Part shown: one piece after another, positions 16,735 to 25,305 of the stretch
Layout of the letters: every line of letters begins with the position of its first letter
Position numbering within the stretch: position 1 is the first letter of the stretch
Source of the DNA: Deltaproteobacteria bacterium
Lineage (GTDB): Bacteria > Desulfobacterota > Desulfomonilia > UBA1062
Assembly (NCBI GenBank): GCA_018433085.1
Contig: JAHDRW010000019.1
Span: 186,001 to 250,000 of the forward strand
Direction of reading: 5' to 3'
DNA length: 64,000 nt
Notes under the pieces: model-generated
Told to the model about the DNA's origin: nothing
What the model saw: the letters and a program-made list of their open reading frames with translations, nothing else
The model's database searches: none
Position numbers and translations under genes: made by a program

Positions 16735-18231
16735 ATGTTCGATCTGTCCGAGTATCGCGATTACACCCAGTGGTTTCGTGCGTCCTTTGTCGGAACGTTG
16801 TGTTGCATCGGCCTGATCACACTGTTCGGGTTCATCCTGGTGAACCGGCACGCCCAGCATCTCTCCGCGCAGATGCAGTTCCTCGCCTCGTCAGGTATGG
16901 AGCCCTTGATCGGCCCGGATGACCCCTACCTGACAAAATTCAGCCACAGGCTTTCGAGCGCCCTGTTCTTCGGGTGCACGCTGGGTGTGCTGAACGCCCT
17001 GGCCGCAATGGTTCTGTCTTTTTTCCCCTGGCTTAAAGGCCGTTACTCGTGGCCCGATATCGCGGCATTTCTCGCCCTGGGCGGGTTGTGCACCTGGATG
17101 GGCTACAGCGCCGAGATCCCGGTGTTTTCCGTTATTTTCGGCATTTTGAGCCCGGTGGCGTTCTTCGTGCCCTGGACCCTGATCATCCGGAGAAGCAGGC
17201 ACCGCGAGGTCAGGTTCAGGCGGTGGTTCGCCCTGGCCGTGGCGGCCTCGGCACCGTTTCTGTTCATGCTCGTGCTGGGCAATGCCTCGTTCGGGGTCAT
17301 CAGGGATTCCATGCTCACGCTCCCGGTCATGAGAAACATCTCCGATTTCTACTACGACCACACCCTGCTCGCCGCGCACGTCATCAAGCCTGTATCGGCC
17401 CTGGAGCAGAAGGTGATCGCGGTCTCGGACGAGATACGCACCATAGGCCCCATGCCGCACGGAAGCCTCTGGGTGCGCACACCGGACCCGTGCGGCCTTG
17501 CCTTCCGGGACCTGGTGGTGAGCAAAAAAAAGCTCTCCTGCGCCTCGGTCGTCCTACGGGATGGCCGTCCCGCCAACGTGTCGAACCGGGCCATAAAGGA
17601 GATAACGCCTGACTTTGACAAAAACAGGATGCTGCGGCAGGGCATCGGCCTCTTTTTTTACCGCGGGCCGCTGGCAATCATCCCTGTCCTTTTCATGCTC
17701 TGGTTCGCGCTCTTTCTCGCAAACCTTTCCCTGAGGTCGAAGATCGCGGCCGGCGTGCTCTTTACCGGGTATCTCTCGCTCTTTTTCCCGGCATGGCAGG
17801 GTGTATACCAGCGCCACATGCTCATTCTGCATCCGGAAAAGATCGCCGAGTATATCCTCTCCGAGCACGAGGGAAGACGCTACATCGCGCTCCTGACCTT
17901 TCCGGACGAGTTCACTCCCGGAGAACTGGACCGATTTGCCCGCGACATCAGCCCGCGCATCAGGCTTCGCTCGATCTACGAGGCGGGCAGGAGAAAGGAC
18001 CCCCGCTATCTGGACGCGGTCGAAGAGGCCCTGTCAGACCCCCAGCTCAACGTCCGGACCCGGGCGTGCTGGGCGCTCGGCGACATGCCATCCGAGAAGG
18101 CGGGTGATCTCCTCGAGCAGGCATTCCTCCACGACCCGTCGTGGTATGTGCGGGGCTATGCCTACCGGGCCCTGGCAAAGGTACGGCCCGTGGCAAAAGT
18201 GGTGAGAACGGCCGGCTCCGGAGGCTCATAG
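16735..18231 (+). CDS. Polytopic membrane protein with C-terminal HEAT repeats
   Basis: Unknown function. The 498-residue protein has about five hydrophobic segments in the first 190 residues (e.g. FVGTLCCIGLITLFGFILV, ALFFGCTLGVLNALAAMVL, WFALAVAASAPFLFMLVLG), a probably extracytoplasmic domain of about 110 residues, two or three more membrane segments near 310-360 (IIPVLFMLWFALFLANLSL) and a soluble tail with HEAT-like repeats (about 410-490: RLRSIYEAGRRKDPRYLDAV, LNVRTRACWALGDMP, WYVRGYAYRALAKV). The start is uncertain: ATG 16735 lies shortly before the first membrane helix, but the frame is open further upstream across the preceding gene and a TTG start near 16663 is possible. Confidence 0.65.
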   Translation: MFDLSEYRDYTQWFRASFVGTLCCIGLITLFGFILVNRHAQHLSAQMQFLASSGMEPLIGPDDPYLTKFSHRLSSALFFGCTLGVLNALAAMVLSFFPWLKGRYSWPDIAAFLALGGLCTWMGYSAEIPVFSVIFGILSPVAFFVPWTLIIRRSRHREVRFRRWFALAVAASAPFLFMLVLGNASFGVIRDSMLTLPVMRNISDFYYDHTLLAAHVIKPVSALEQKVIAVSDEIRTIGPMPHGSLWVRTPDPCGLAFRDLVVSKKKLSCASVVLRDGRPANVSNRAIKEITPDFDKNRMLRQGIGLFFYRGPLAIIPVLFMLWFALFLANLSLRSKIAAGVLFTGYLSLFFPAWQGVYQRHMLILHPEKIAEYILSEHEGRRYIALLTFPDEFTPGELDRFARDISPRIRLRSIYEAGRRKDPRYLDAVEEALSDPQLNVRTRACWALGDMPSEKAGDLLEQAFLHDPSWYVRGYAYRALAKVRPVAKVVRTAGSGGS

Positions 18232-18572
18232 ACCGGCGGTGAATGCCCGGAAGGCCCCCATGACGCAGCGTGCGGTTGAGTTACCCTGATCTGAAGAATA
18301 TATAAAGAGTAGAAGCGACCGAGAAACTCCCCCTGCCCCAGGAAAGGGAGATGTCCCCTGAAAGATCGTCGAAAGGGGAAGCCTTGTCCCGGTTTCTGAA
18401 CGATGGAACGAGCACCCCGGCGGCAAACAGCGAGAAGAACGGCGTCTTAAATGAAAGACTTGGAGATGTGCCTCGCGCATGCCCCAAGAGTAATGGGATG
18501 TATCCGGCCACAAAACGGGCAGGCATGTCCGGGGCGGCTCTGAAGATACCGAATCGAAAAGGAGGTGTGTCT
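18232..18572. other. Intergenic region of 341 bases
   Basis: I see no gene, strong promoter or terminator. Only the purine-rich ribosome-binding site (AAAAGGAGGTGTGTCT, ending at 18572) of the following flavoprotein is clear. The frame of that gene happens to be open from 18351 but the upstream part has no family resemblance. Confidence 0.5.
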
Positions 18573-20528
18573 ATGCCGTGTACCCCGTATTACCGGCTGT
18601 TCGAAGAAGGGAGGATCGGGAGGATGACGGTGAAGAACCGGATCGTCATGCCGCCCATGGCCACGAATTATGCCGGCCCCTCAGGAGAGCCGACCGAGCG
18701 CCTGATCGGTTACTACGCGGAGAGGGCGAAAGGGGGCGCAGGGTTGATCATCGTCGAGAACGTCCAGGTGAAGTACCCCCAGGGGAAGAATGTCGCGTGC
18801 CAGCTCCGGCTGGACCAGAACAAGTATATCCCGGGATTCCAGGAGCTGGCTGAGGCAGTGCACGCGCACCAGGCAAGGATATTTATCCAGATCCATCATG
18901 CGGGGCGGCAATACCACGATATAGAGGGTGAAGAGGGCGTCGATCCATCGGGAATACCCGACGGGTTTCTCCAGCAGCCCGTGCGGGCGCTGACCCCCGA
19001 GGAGATCCTGGACCTGGTCGAACGCTTCTCCGAGACCGCGCTCAGGGCCAGGATGGCCGGAATGGACGGCGTCGAGTTTCATGGTGCACACGGGTATCTC
19101 ATCAGCGAATTCATGTCCCCTCACACCAATCAGAGAATGGACGAATGGGGCGGAACCTTCGAGCGGCGCATGCGGTTTCCCTTGAGGATCATCGAACGCA
19201 CGCGCGAGAAGGTAGGTCCCCGTTTTCCCCTGTCGTTCCGGTTCAGCGCGGATGAGTTCGTGCCCGGGGGCATCACGCTGGACGACGCGAAGAAGATCGC
19301 GCTGTATCTGGAGGATGCAGGCATCGATGTCCTGCATGTGAGCGCGGGCATCTACGAATCCATGCCGCGGCTGCTCGAGCCCATGCGCTTTGAAGAAGGC
19401 TGGCGGAGTTATCTGGCCGCGGAAATCAAGAAGGTAGTGAAGATCCCGGTCATCACAGTCGGACAGATCCGGAGCCCGGAGGTTGCGGAGCGGATTCTCG
19501 AGGAAGACATGGCCGATTTTGTGGCCCTGGGCAGGACGCTCATCGCAGACCCCCACTGGCCCCGGAAGGTAGAAGAGGGCAGGATACCCGAGATACGGAA
19601 ATGCATCAGCTGCAATATCGGCTGCATCGGGGGGCATGTGTTCAACGACCTCTACATGAGGTGCACGGTAAATCCCGTGACGGGCCACGAGCGGTTTGAG
19701 GGATGGGTGAACCTGATCCCGGCGGATAAGAAGAAAAAGGTGATGGTGGTGGGCGCCGGCCCGGGTGGGATGGAAGCCGCGCGGGTGGCTGCCCTCAGGG
19801 GACATGAGGTGACCCTCTACGAAAAGGATGGCGAGCTGGGAGGCCAGGTGCGCACGGCCGTCAAGGGGCCGGGCAAGGGCAAGCTGAGCTTTATCCCCGA
19901 ATATTATTCCCACACGCTGAAGACCGCAGGGGTTCGGATGCGGATGAACACACCGGTGGATGCGGATACCATCGAGAGGGAAAAGCCCGACGTGGTCATT
20001 TTCGCGACCGGCGCCATACCCATTGTCCCTGACATAAAAGGCGTGGACAATCCCGAGAAGGTCAAGGGGAGTTGGGACGTGATCAACGGTGCGACGCAGG
20101 TGCCCGGCAAAAAGGTCGTGGTGGCAGGCGGTGGGCTGGTCGGGTGCGAAACTGCCCTGTTTCTGGCCGAGCAGGGGAAGGAGGTCACGATCGTGGAGAT
20201 GCTGAACGAGCTCGCCTCAGACATGGAGCCAATCACCCGGTACGACTTCCTGACCGAGCAGATGCCGCAGGCAGGGATCAAGGCCCTCCTCGGCCTGGTC
20301 ATCGCGGAGATCACGGACCAGGGCGTGGTGGTGCTTGACCGCTGGGGAAACAAGTCGCTCATCGAGGCGGACAATGTCGTGATCGCCCTGGGCGCGCGCC
20401 CGGCGCAGGTCATGATGGAGGCCGCCCGCGACTGTGCCCGAGAGACGTATGTCATCGGTGATTGCAAAGAGCCCCGGAAGATCATCAACGCGACCTTCGA
20501 GGGTGCATCCATTGCCCGGATGATCTGA
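18573..20528 (+). CDS. NADH:flavin oxidoreductase of the enoate/2,4-dienoyl-CoA reductase family
   Basis: Large flavin and iron-sulfur oxidoreductase, likely reducing an enoate or enoyl-CoA double bond. The 651 residues show, in order, an Old Yellow Enzyme TIM barrel with FMN site (about 1-340, LKNRIVMPPMATNYA-like start, VEFHGAHGYLISEFMSPHTN), a [4Fe-4S] motif C344-x2-C347-x3-C351-x12-C364, an FAD-binding Rossmann segment VVGAGPGGMEAARVAALRG near residue 392, and an NAD(P)H-binding VVAGGGLVGCETALFLAEQG near 515. This matches 2-enoate reductase, FadH and related enzymes in anaerobes; the substrate cannot be told. The gene is alone, with a strong ribosome-binding site before ATG 18573. Confidence 0.92.
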   Translation: MPCTPYYRLFEEGRIGRMTVKNRIVMPPMATNYAGPSGEPTERLIGYYAERAKGGAGLIIVENVQVKYPQGKNVACQLRLDQNKYIPGFQELAEAVHAHQARIFIQIHHAGRQYHDIEGEEGVDPSGIPDGFLQQPVRALTPEEILDLVERFSETALRARMAGMDGVEFHGAHGYLISEFMSPHTNQRMDEWGGTFERRMRFPLRIIERTREKVGPRFPLSFRFSADEFVPGGITLDDAKKIALYLEDAGIDVLHVSAGIYESMPRLLEPMRFEEGWRSYLAAEIKKVVKIPVITVGQIRSPEVAERILEEDMADFVALGRTLIADPHWPRKVEEGRIPEIRKCISCNIGCIGGHVFNDLYMRCTVNPVTGHERFEGWVNLIPADKKKKVMVVGAGPGGMEAARVAALRGHEVTLYEKDGELGGQVRTAVKGPGKGKLSFIPEYYSHTLKTAGVRMRMNTPVDADTIEREKPDVVIFATGAIPIVPDIKGVDNPEKVKGSWDVINGATQVPGKKVVVAGGGLVGCETALFLAEQGKEVTIVEMLNELASDMEPITRYDFLTEQMPQAGIKALLGLVIAEITDQGVVVLDRWGNKSLIEADNVVIALGARPAQVMMEAARDCARETYVIGDCKEPRKIINATFEGASIARMI

Positions 20529-21215
20529 CAGCGCCCCTGCCATGGCCTGTCGCAGGATCTGGATGCCGATGGTCCGGTACCTTTGAGGCGGTGCGTGCAT
20601 CTGTTTGCAACCGTCCTCTGAGGACGGAAGTCTCGAGACACAAGGTATTCGGGCCGTCCGGAAGCGGGGAGGCGATCGCCGGGAACAGCTTTACAGGTGC
20701 TTCAGTCCGAAAGGAAATGAGACCATACCGGCACCGCTCCCTCTATGGGAGCGGCATTCACCTGACTGTGACCGCAACCTAACGGCTATAAACATATCGG
20801 ACGCTTAAAGATAACGGGTGAAGGATGCAAACTCGACACAGGAAAGTCCTTCTTTGCTCTCGTTCGTATATCATAACCTTCTCAGACTCAAGAAAGACCA
20901 TAGAGATTACAGGTACATGGTGTTTGACAGAGCTTCCAGTTCTTATAGATAGCATAAGTAGTTATTTTCATTCTCCTATTTACAGATTCGAAGGATATCG
21001 TTCGTTCTGAAATTCCAGGTAGGCTCACACAGTCTTCACTTTCCAACTGCGGACCGGTCTACGGTATATTTTATATGGCAGTATTCGTGAATCCTTTTCT
21101 CATGGCATTTATCCCTATTATAGGAAATATTTAGTTATGATAGGCTAAAGCTTGTTCCTTTGGAAAGCTATGTAACAAAACCGGACCTCAACTCCAGGAT
21201 TGAAGGAAAACCATC
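20529..21215. other. Non-coding region of 687 bases, AT-rich in its second half
   Basis: From about 20820 the composition turns distinctly more AT-rich than the surrounding genes. A 61-codon frame at 20825-21010 lacks a ribosome-binding site and recognisable features, so it is not called. The inverted repeat TTTAG-N10-CTAAA (about 21130-21150) lies upstream of the sensor kinase. No clear -35/-10 pair was picked. Confidence 0.5.
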
Positions 21216-23609
21216 TTGTTTAAAATAGGTGCACAGGCGTCTTCAGAGGAAAAGTACAAGGCCATATTCGACTCGGTGGACGATGCGCTCTTCGTTCATG
21301 ACCCCGAAACCGGGGCCATCCTCGAAGTCAACAGGAAGATGACCGAGTTGTATGGATATAAGGGAGATGAAGCCCTTGCGATAACGGTTGGAGACATCAG
21401 CTCGGGAAGGACCCCTTATACCCAGGAAAAAGCTCTTGATAAAATCAGGACCGCTGCAAAAAAAGGCGCTCTTGATTTTAAATGGCACTGCAAAGACAAG
21501 TTCGGTCGGTTGTTCTGGACAGAGGTCAATCTTAAATCAGCTGTCGTTAACGATAAGGTCAATGTCATTGCTGCAGTTCGCGATATCACCGAGCAAAAGC
21601 TCTTCGAGCAGAAGTTGCGCGAGAGAGAGTCTCGTTTCCGTGCACTCAGTGAAGCTTCATCCGGAGGGATAGCAATTCACGTAAAGGGCATCATCATAGA
21701 CTGCAACCAGAAACTTGCAGACATGACCGGCTACTCTCTCGAAGAGCTCATTGGCATGGATGGACTTGACCTGGCACCTCCTGCCTGGCGGGACTTTATA
21801 AAAGAAAAGATTATAACAAAAAATGACAAGCCATATGATACTGAAGGCCTCCGAAAAGACGGGACCATTTTCCCTGTGGAGATTACGGGAAAGGTCATTT
21901 CATACAATAGCCTGAAGGCAAGGGTTGCGGAGTTCAGGGATATTACCGAACGGAAGCATGCGGAAAATGCCCTCAGAGAGAGCGAGGAAAAGTTCCATTC
22001 TCTTTTCGACAACAGCCTTGATGGTATTATGCTCACCTCCACCGATGGCTCCATCATCTCTGCAAACGGAGAGATGTGCCGTATTCTCGGGATGACCGAA
22101 GAAGAGATCATACGAGCAGGCAGACAAGGCATCGCTTTCTTTGATGAAGACATGGAAAAAGCCCTGGAGGAAAGAAGGCGGACAGGCCGTTTCAGGGGGG
22201 AATTGTTTTACAGGAAAAAGGATGGAAGCAGGATTCCCGTCGAAGTTTCCTCGGGAACGTTTATAGACAAATCCGGGCGTGTTCTCACAAGCATGAGTGT
22301 GCGTGATATCACCGAGCGCAAGCAAGTAGACGAAGAGCTTAACAAGTATCGCCAGAGATTGGAGGAGTTAGTCAAGGGCCGTACCGTCGAACTGGAAGAG
22401 AAAAACAGGAAACTGAGAGAAGAGGTTGACCAGCGAGAAAAGGCTGAGGCAGAGAAGCGCAAGGTTGAAGCACAGCTAGCCCAGGCTCAGAGAATAGAGG
22501 CTATTGACAGGTTTGCGTGCGGCATTGCCCACGACCTGAACAACATCCTCTACCCCATTATCATCAACCTCGAAGAGCTCATTGATGAAGAGCGGGAGGG
22601 GTCTATCCACCATGAAATACTGACTCAGACATTGAGGGCAGCGTACCGCCAGAGGGACCTCGTCAAGAAGATCCTCTCCTTCAGCAGGCGGAGCGAGCGG
22701 GCCAACCAGCCGGTCAGAGTCAGACCGCTGCTGGAGGAAACGCTTTCATTCCTGAGAGCCTCTCTCCCCAGTACGATCAGCATTCAGGAGAATATCCATG
22801 TGCTGACCGATGTCATTATGGGCGATCCGGTACAGATCGAGCAGGTCATCATGAACCTTTGCAAGAATGCAGCCGATGCGCTGGAGTCGGAGAGAGGCGT
22901 CATAGAGATAGAGCTTGCGAATGTCCATATGGGGCCTATGTATTCCCTTCACGACATGAAAGCGGGAGACTATCTGAAGCTTATGGTCAAAGATACCGGC
23001 ATGGGTATGAGTCCTGAAGTAGTGGATCGTATTTTTGAGCCGTTCTTTACGAAAAAGGATATCGGGAAAGGCACCGGTTTGGGGCTTCCTGTTGTTCACG
23101 GCATCGTGAAAAGCCATGGCGGGACGGTCACGGTTGAGAGCGGGGAAGGGAGGGGTTCTGCCTTCACGGTATATCTCCCTATAAGCCATGTAGAGCTTCC
23201 TACTCAAACTCCTGATGCTGAAAGCACACCATCAGTACAGGGCAAGGAGAGTATCCTCCTTGTCGATGACGAAGAATTAATCCTTTCCAGCCTGCAAAGG
23301 ACACTGGAGTTATCCGGCTATCGGGTGACAGCGCTCAAGAATGGACAGGAGGCTCTCAAAGAATTCAAAGAGAATCCGGAGGGATTCGATCTCGTTATCA
23401 CCGATCTGACCATGCCCGGGATGACGGGTTTAGATCTCTCTCGAAAGCTCCAAGAAAAACGCCCTGGTCTCCCCATAGTACTCTGTACTGGTTTCAATGA
23501 TGTCATAAGCCAGCAGGAAGCGAAGTCTTTTGGCATAAAGAAACTACTGCTGAAACCTATCGGAACCGTTGAATTAAAAAAGGTTGTCCAACTGGCTTTA
23601 GAACACTGA
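21216..23609 (+). CDS. Hybrid sensor histidine kinase with three PAS domains and C-terminal receiver
   Basis: Cytoplasmic-looking signalling kinase of 797 residues. Three PAS/PAC modules (about 10-130, 133-250, 255-375; each ends with a DITE(Q/R)K motif) precede a coiled coil, an H-box FACGIAHDLNNILYPI with phospho-acceptor His439, an ATPase domain with N-box (MNLCKNAADAL), G1 (VKDTGMGM) and G2 (GKGTGLGLPVVHGI), and a receiver domain with Asp730 in VITDLTMPG and Lys in LLLKPIG. No membrane segment. The start is a TTG codon with AAGGAAAACC upstream. The gene is AT-richer and uses more A/T-ending codons than its neighbours, which suggests transfer. Its output partner is not adjacent. Confidence 0.93.
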   Translation: MFKIGAQASSEEKYKAIFDSVDDALFVHDPETGAILEVNRKMTELYGYKGDEALAITVGDISSGRTPYTQEKALDKIRTAAKKGALDFKWHCKDKFGRLFWTEVNLKSAVVNDKVNVIAAVRDITEQKLFEQKLRERESRFRALSEASSGGIAIHVKGIIIDCNQKLADMTGYSLEELIGMDGLDLAPPAWRDFIKEKIITKNDKPYDTEGLRKDGTIFPVEITGKVISYNSLKARVAEFRDITERKHAENALRESEEKFHSLFDNSLDGIMLTSTDGSIISANGEMCRILGMTEEEIIRAGRQGIAFFDEDMEKALEERRRTGRFRGELFYRKKDGSRIPVEVSSGTFIDKSGRVLTSMSVRDITERKQVDEELNKYRQRLEELVKGRTVELEEKNRKLREEVDQREKAEAEKRKVEAQLAQAQRIEAIDRFACGIAHDLNNILYPIIINLEELIDEEREGSIHHEILTQTLRAAYRQRDLVKKILSFSRRSERANQPVRVRPLLEETLSFLRASLPSTISIQENIHVLTDVIMGDPVQIEQVIMNLCKNAADALESERGVIEIELANVHMGPMYSLHDMKAGDYLKLMVKDTGMGMSPEVVDRIFEPFFTKKDIGKGTGLGLPVVHGIVKSHGGTVTVESGEGRGSAFTVYLPISHVELPTQTPDAESTPSVQGKESILLVDDEELILSSLQRTLELSGYRVTALKNGQEALKEFKENPEGFDLVITDLTMPGMTGLDLSRKLQEKRPGLPIVLCTGFNDVISQQEAKSFGIKKLLLKPIGTVELKKVVQLALEH

Positions 23610-23988
23610 CATGTTGAGATAGCTGTAATATAATGAATCGCTTGATCTTATGATATCCATGGCATAGCTATACTTTTTGAAAGAAAATACGGATATTTGC
23701 TATTGGCAGCTATAGTTTCCCCGATCTTGAAAATGATAGGCGTCATGAGGCCATCTTCAGTTTGCTAATCCTGAAGATATCGGGTCTATACCTTTTCAGG
23801 CTCGTCATTCAACGGAAGCCGGCCTCGCTCTCCAGGTTGCCAGGTGTATTTTCCCACAGGGATCAGAGACGCTCCGATGATGTAAATACCATACGTGAAA
23901 TCGGAAGTAGGTAAAACTGTTGCATCGTTGTCATGGGCTGAAGTATGTGATAAGCAACATAGTACATTGCAGCTTCAAGGAGATGAAG
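23610..23988. other. AT-rich intergenic region of 379 bases
   Basis: Continues the low-GC composition of the sensor kinase up to the Mrp gene. No gene and no clear terminator are visible. The AAGGAGATGAAG at 23978-23988 is the ribosome-binding region for the next gene. Confidence 0.5.
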
Positions 23989-24840
23989 ATGGCAGATAAT
24001 GATACCAGTAAGACGGCACAGACACAGGAAGAGCAGCAGATAAAGCTGCAGAAGCAGCTTTCCCGGATCAGGCATACCATCATGGTCATGAGCGGCAAGG
24101 GCGGGGTTGGTAAGTCCACGGTGACAGCGAACCTGGCCGTCAGCCTGGCGCGTGAGGGATACCAGGTGGGCGTGCTCGACGGAGACATCCACGGGCCCGA
24201 CATCCCAAAGGTCCTGGGTGTGGAAAACATGAGGCTCATGGGCGACGAAGAAGGCAATATCCTGCCCGTGGAGGCCCTCGGGGGCATCAGGGTGGTCTCG
24301 GTGGGATATCTGCTGGACAGCCCGGATACGCCGGTGATCTGGCGCGGCCCCATGAAACATACGGTGATAAGGCAGTTCCTCAAGGACGTGAACTGGGGCG
24401 ACCTTGATTTCCTCGTGGTGGACCTGCCCCCGGGCACGGGTGACGAGCCGCTTTCCATCGCCCAGCTCATCAAGGGTGTCGAGGGGGTGGAATCGCCCTA
24501 TGCGGTGATCGTCACCACCCCGCAGGACGTGGCGCTTCTGGATTCGCGCAAGAGCGTCGAGTTCGCCAGGGCGCTCGAGCTCAAACCGCTCGGCATTGTC
24601 GAGAACATGAGCGGTTTTGTGTGCCCGCACTGCGGCAAGAGCATCGATCTCTTCAAGACCGGCGGCGGCAAAAAGGCGTCGGAAGAACTGAAGGTGCCGT
24701 TCCTGGGTGCGGTTCCCATCGATCCGGCAATTGTCCGAGACACAGACGAGGGCAGGCCCTTCGTGGCGTCATCGGGCGCTACGGATGCGAGCAAGGCGTT
24801 TGAAAAGATCGTCTCGAAAATACTAGAACAGATCGCTTAA
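23989..24840 (+). CDS. mrp: Mrp/NBP35-family iron-sulfur carrier ATPase
   Basis: Cytoplasmic P-loop ATPase that carries and delivers Fe-S clusters. The 283-residue protein has the deviant Walker [11 protein letters not shown] at 35-44, the switch sequence [33 protein letters not shown], and the cluster-binding CPHC (C212, C215) conserved in ApbC/Mrp. The start could be ATG 23983 or 23989; the latter has AAGGAG at the right distance. An N-terminal Gln-rich lead ([16 protein letters not shown]) replaces the usual DUF59 domain. A general maturation role fits the many FeS proteins here. Confidence 0.94.
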   Translation: MADNDTSKTAQTQEEQQIKLQKQLSRIRHTIMVMSGKGGVGKSTVTANLAVSLAREGYQVGVLDGDIHGPDIPKVLGVENMRLMGDEEGNILPVEALGGIRVVSVGYLLDSPDTPVIWRGPMKHTVIRQFLKDVNWGDLDFLVVDLPPGTGDEPLSIAQLIKGVEGVESPYAVIVTTPQDVALLDSRKSVEFARALELKPLGIVENMSGFVCPHCGKSIDLFKTGGGKKASEELKVPFLGAVPIDPAIVRDTDEGRPFVASSGATDASKAFEKIVSKILEQIA

Positions 24841-24974
24841 CCCTTAACGATGCACACCCAGGCCGGGATCGACAGGCTGTGCCGGGTCATCCCGAGCGGC
24901 TCCGAGGCCCCGGGTACCCCGCTTCGCTCGTGCAGCGAGAAATTCACGGAGTGCTTCGCGGCTGCGGATCCGGT

Positions 24975-25005
24975 GGTCTCAAAGGGGCAGGGCAACTTTG
25001 AGACC
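24975..25005. repeat. Hairpin GGTCTCAAA / TTTGAGACC
   Basis: Perfect 9-bp inverted repeat with a 13-base loop, downstream of mrp. No T-run follows on either strand, so termination is not obvious. Confidence 0.55.
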
Positions 25006-25161
25006 CTGGATGCACCCGGCCGGCAGGGCTTCCGCCTTTTCATGGACAAGTGATCGATCGTCTCACGGGAGGCGGGTGCGCACATGGGAAGCTTTATAGT
25101 CAAGAAACGGGGCTGACACTGCCTGAGAGGCAAGGTCCCTGTTTTATTCGATCATTATGCC

Positions 25162-25190
25162 TTGACTGTGGAGATTCTTTCTCCTAGATT
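25162..25190 (+). promoter_or_regulatory. Sigma-70-type promoter upstream of the GH13 gene
   Basis: TTGACT (25162-25167), a 17-base spacer and TAGATT (25185-25190) in a locally AT-rich patch. Transcription would begin near 25197, leaving a leader of about 110 bases before the ATG at 25306. Confidence 0.55.
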
Positions 25191-25305
25191 CTACTCTATT
25201 GTCATAGGCGGTTGTGAACACACCGACGATGTGGGACAGCGGGCTTTATAAAAAAAGCGATGGTCTCGTGGTGATCACCAATTCCTTTACAAGAGAGTAG
25301 AGTGC

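Larger units (their letters stand above)
24841..25305. other. Intergenic region of 465 bases
   Basis: No gene is supported. A 67-codon frame at 24850-25053 has no ribosome-binding site. It contains a 9-bp hairpin (24975-25005) and, further on, a promoter for the GH13 gene (25162-25190), both listed separately. The 24860-25050 section is GC-rich and has the look of a dispersed intergenic repeat, which cannot be tested within this window. Confidence 0.5.

Noticed and set aside
20825-21010. 61-codon frame in the AT-rich gap
   Set aside because: No ribosome-binding site, no hydrophobic or domain pattern, and AT-rich DNA gives such frames by chance less often but the composition here is unconvincing.
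24850-25053. 67-codon frame downstream of mrp
   Set aside because: No ribosome-binding site and it overlaps a hairpin-containing, repeat-like intergenic stretch.
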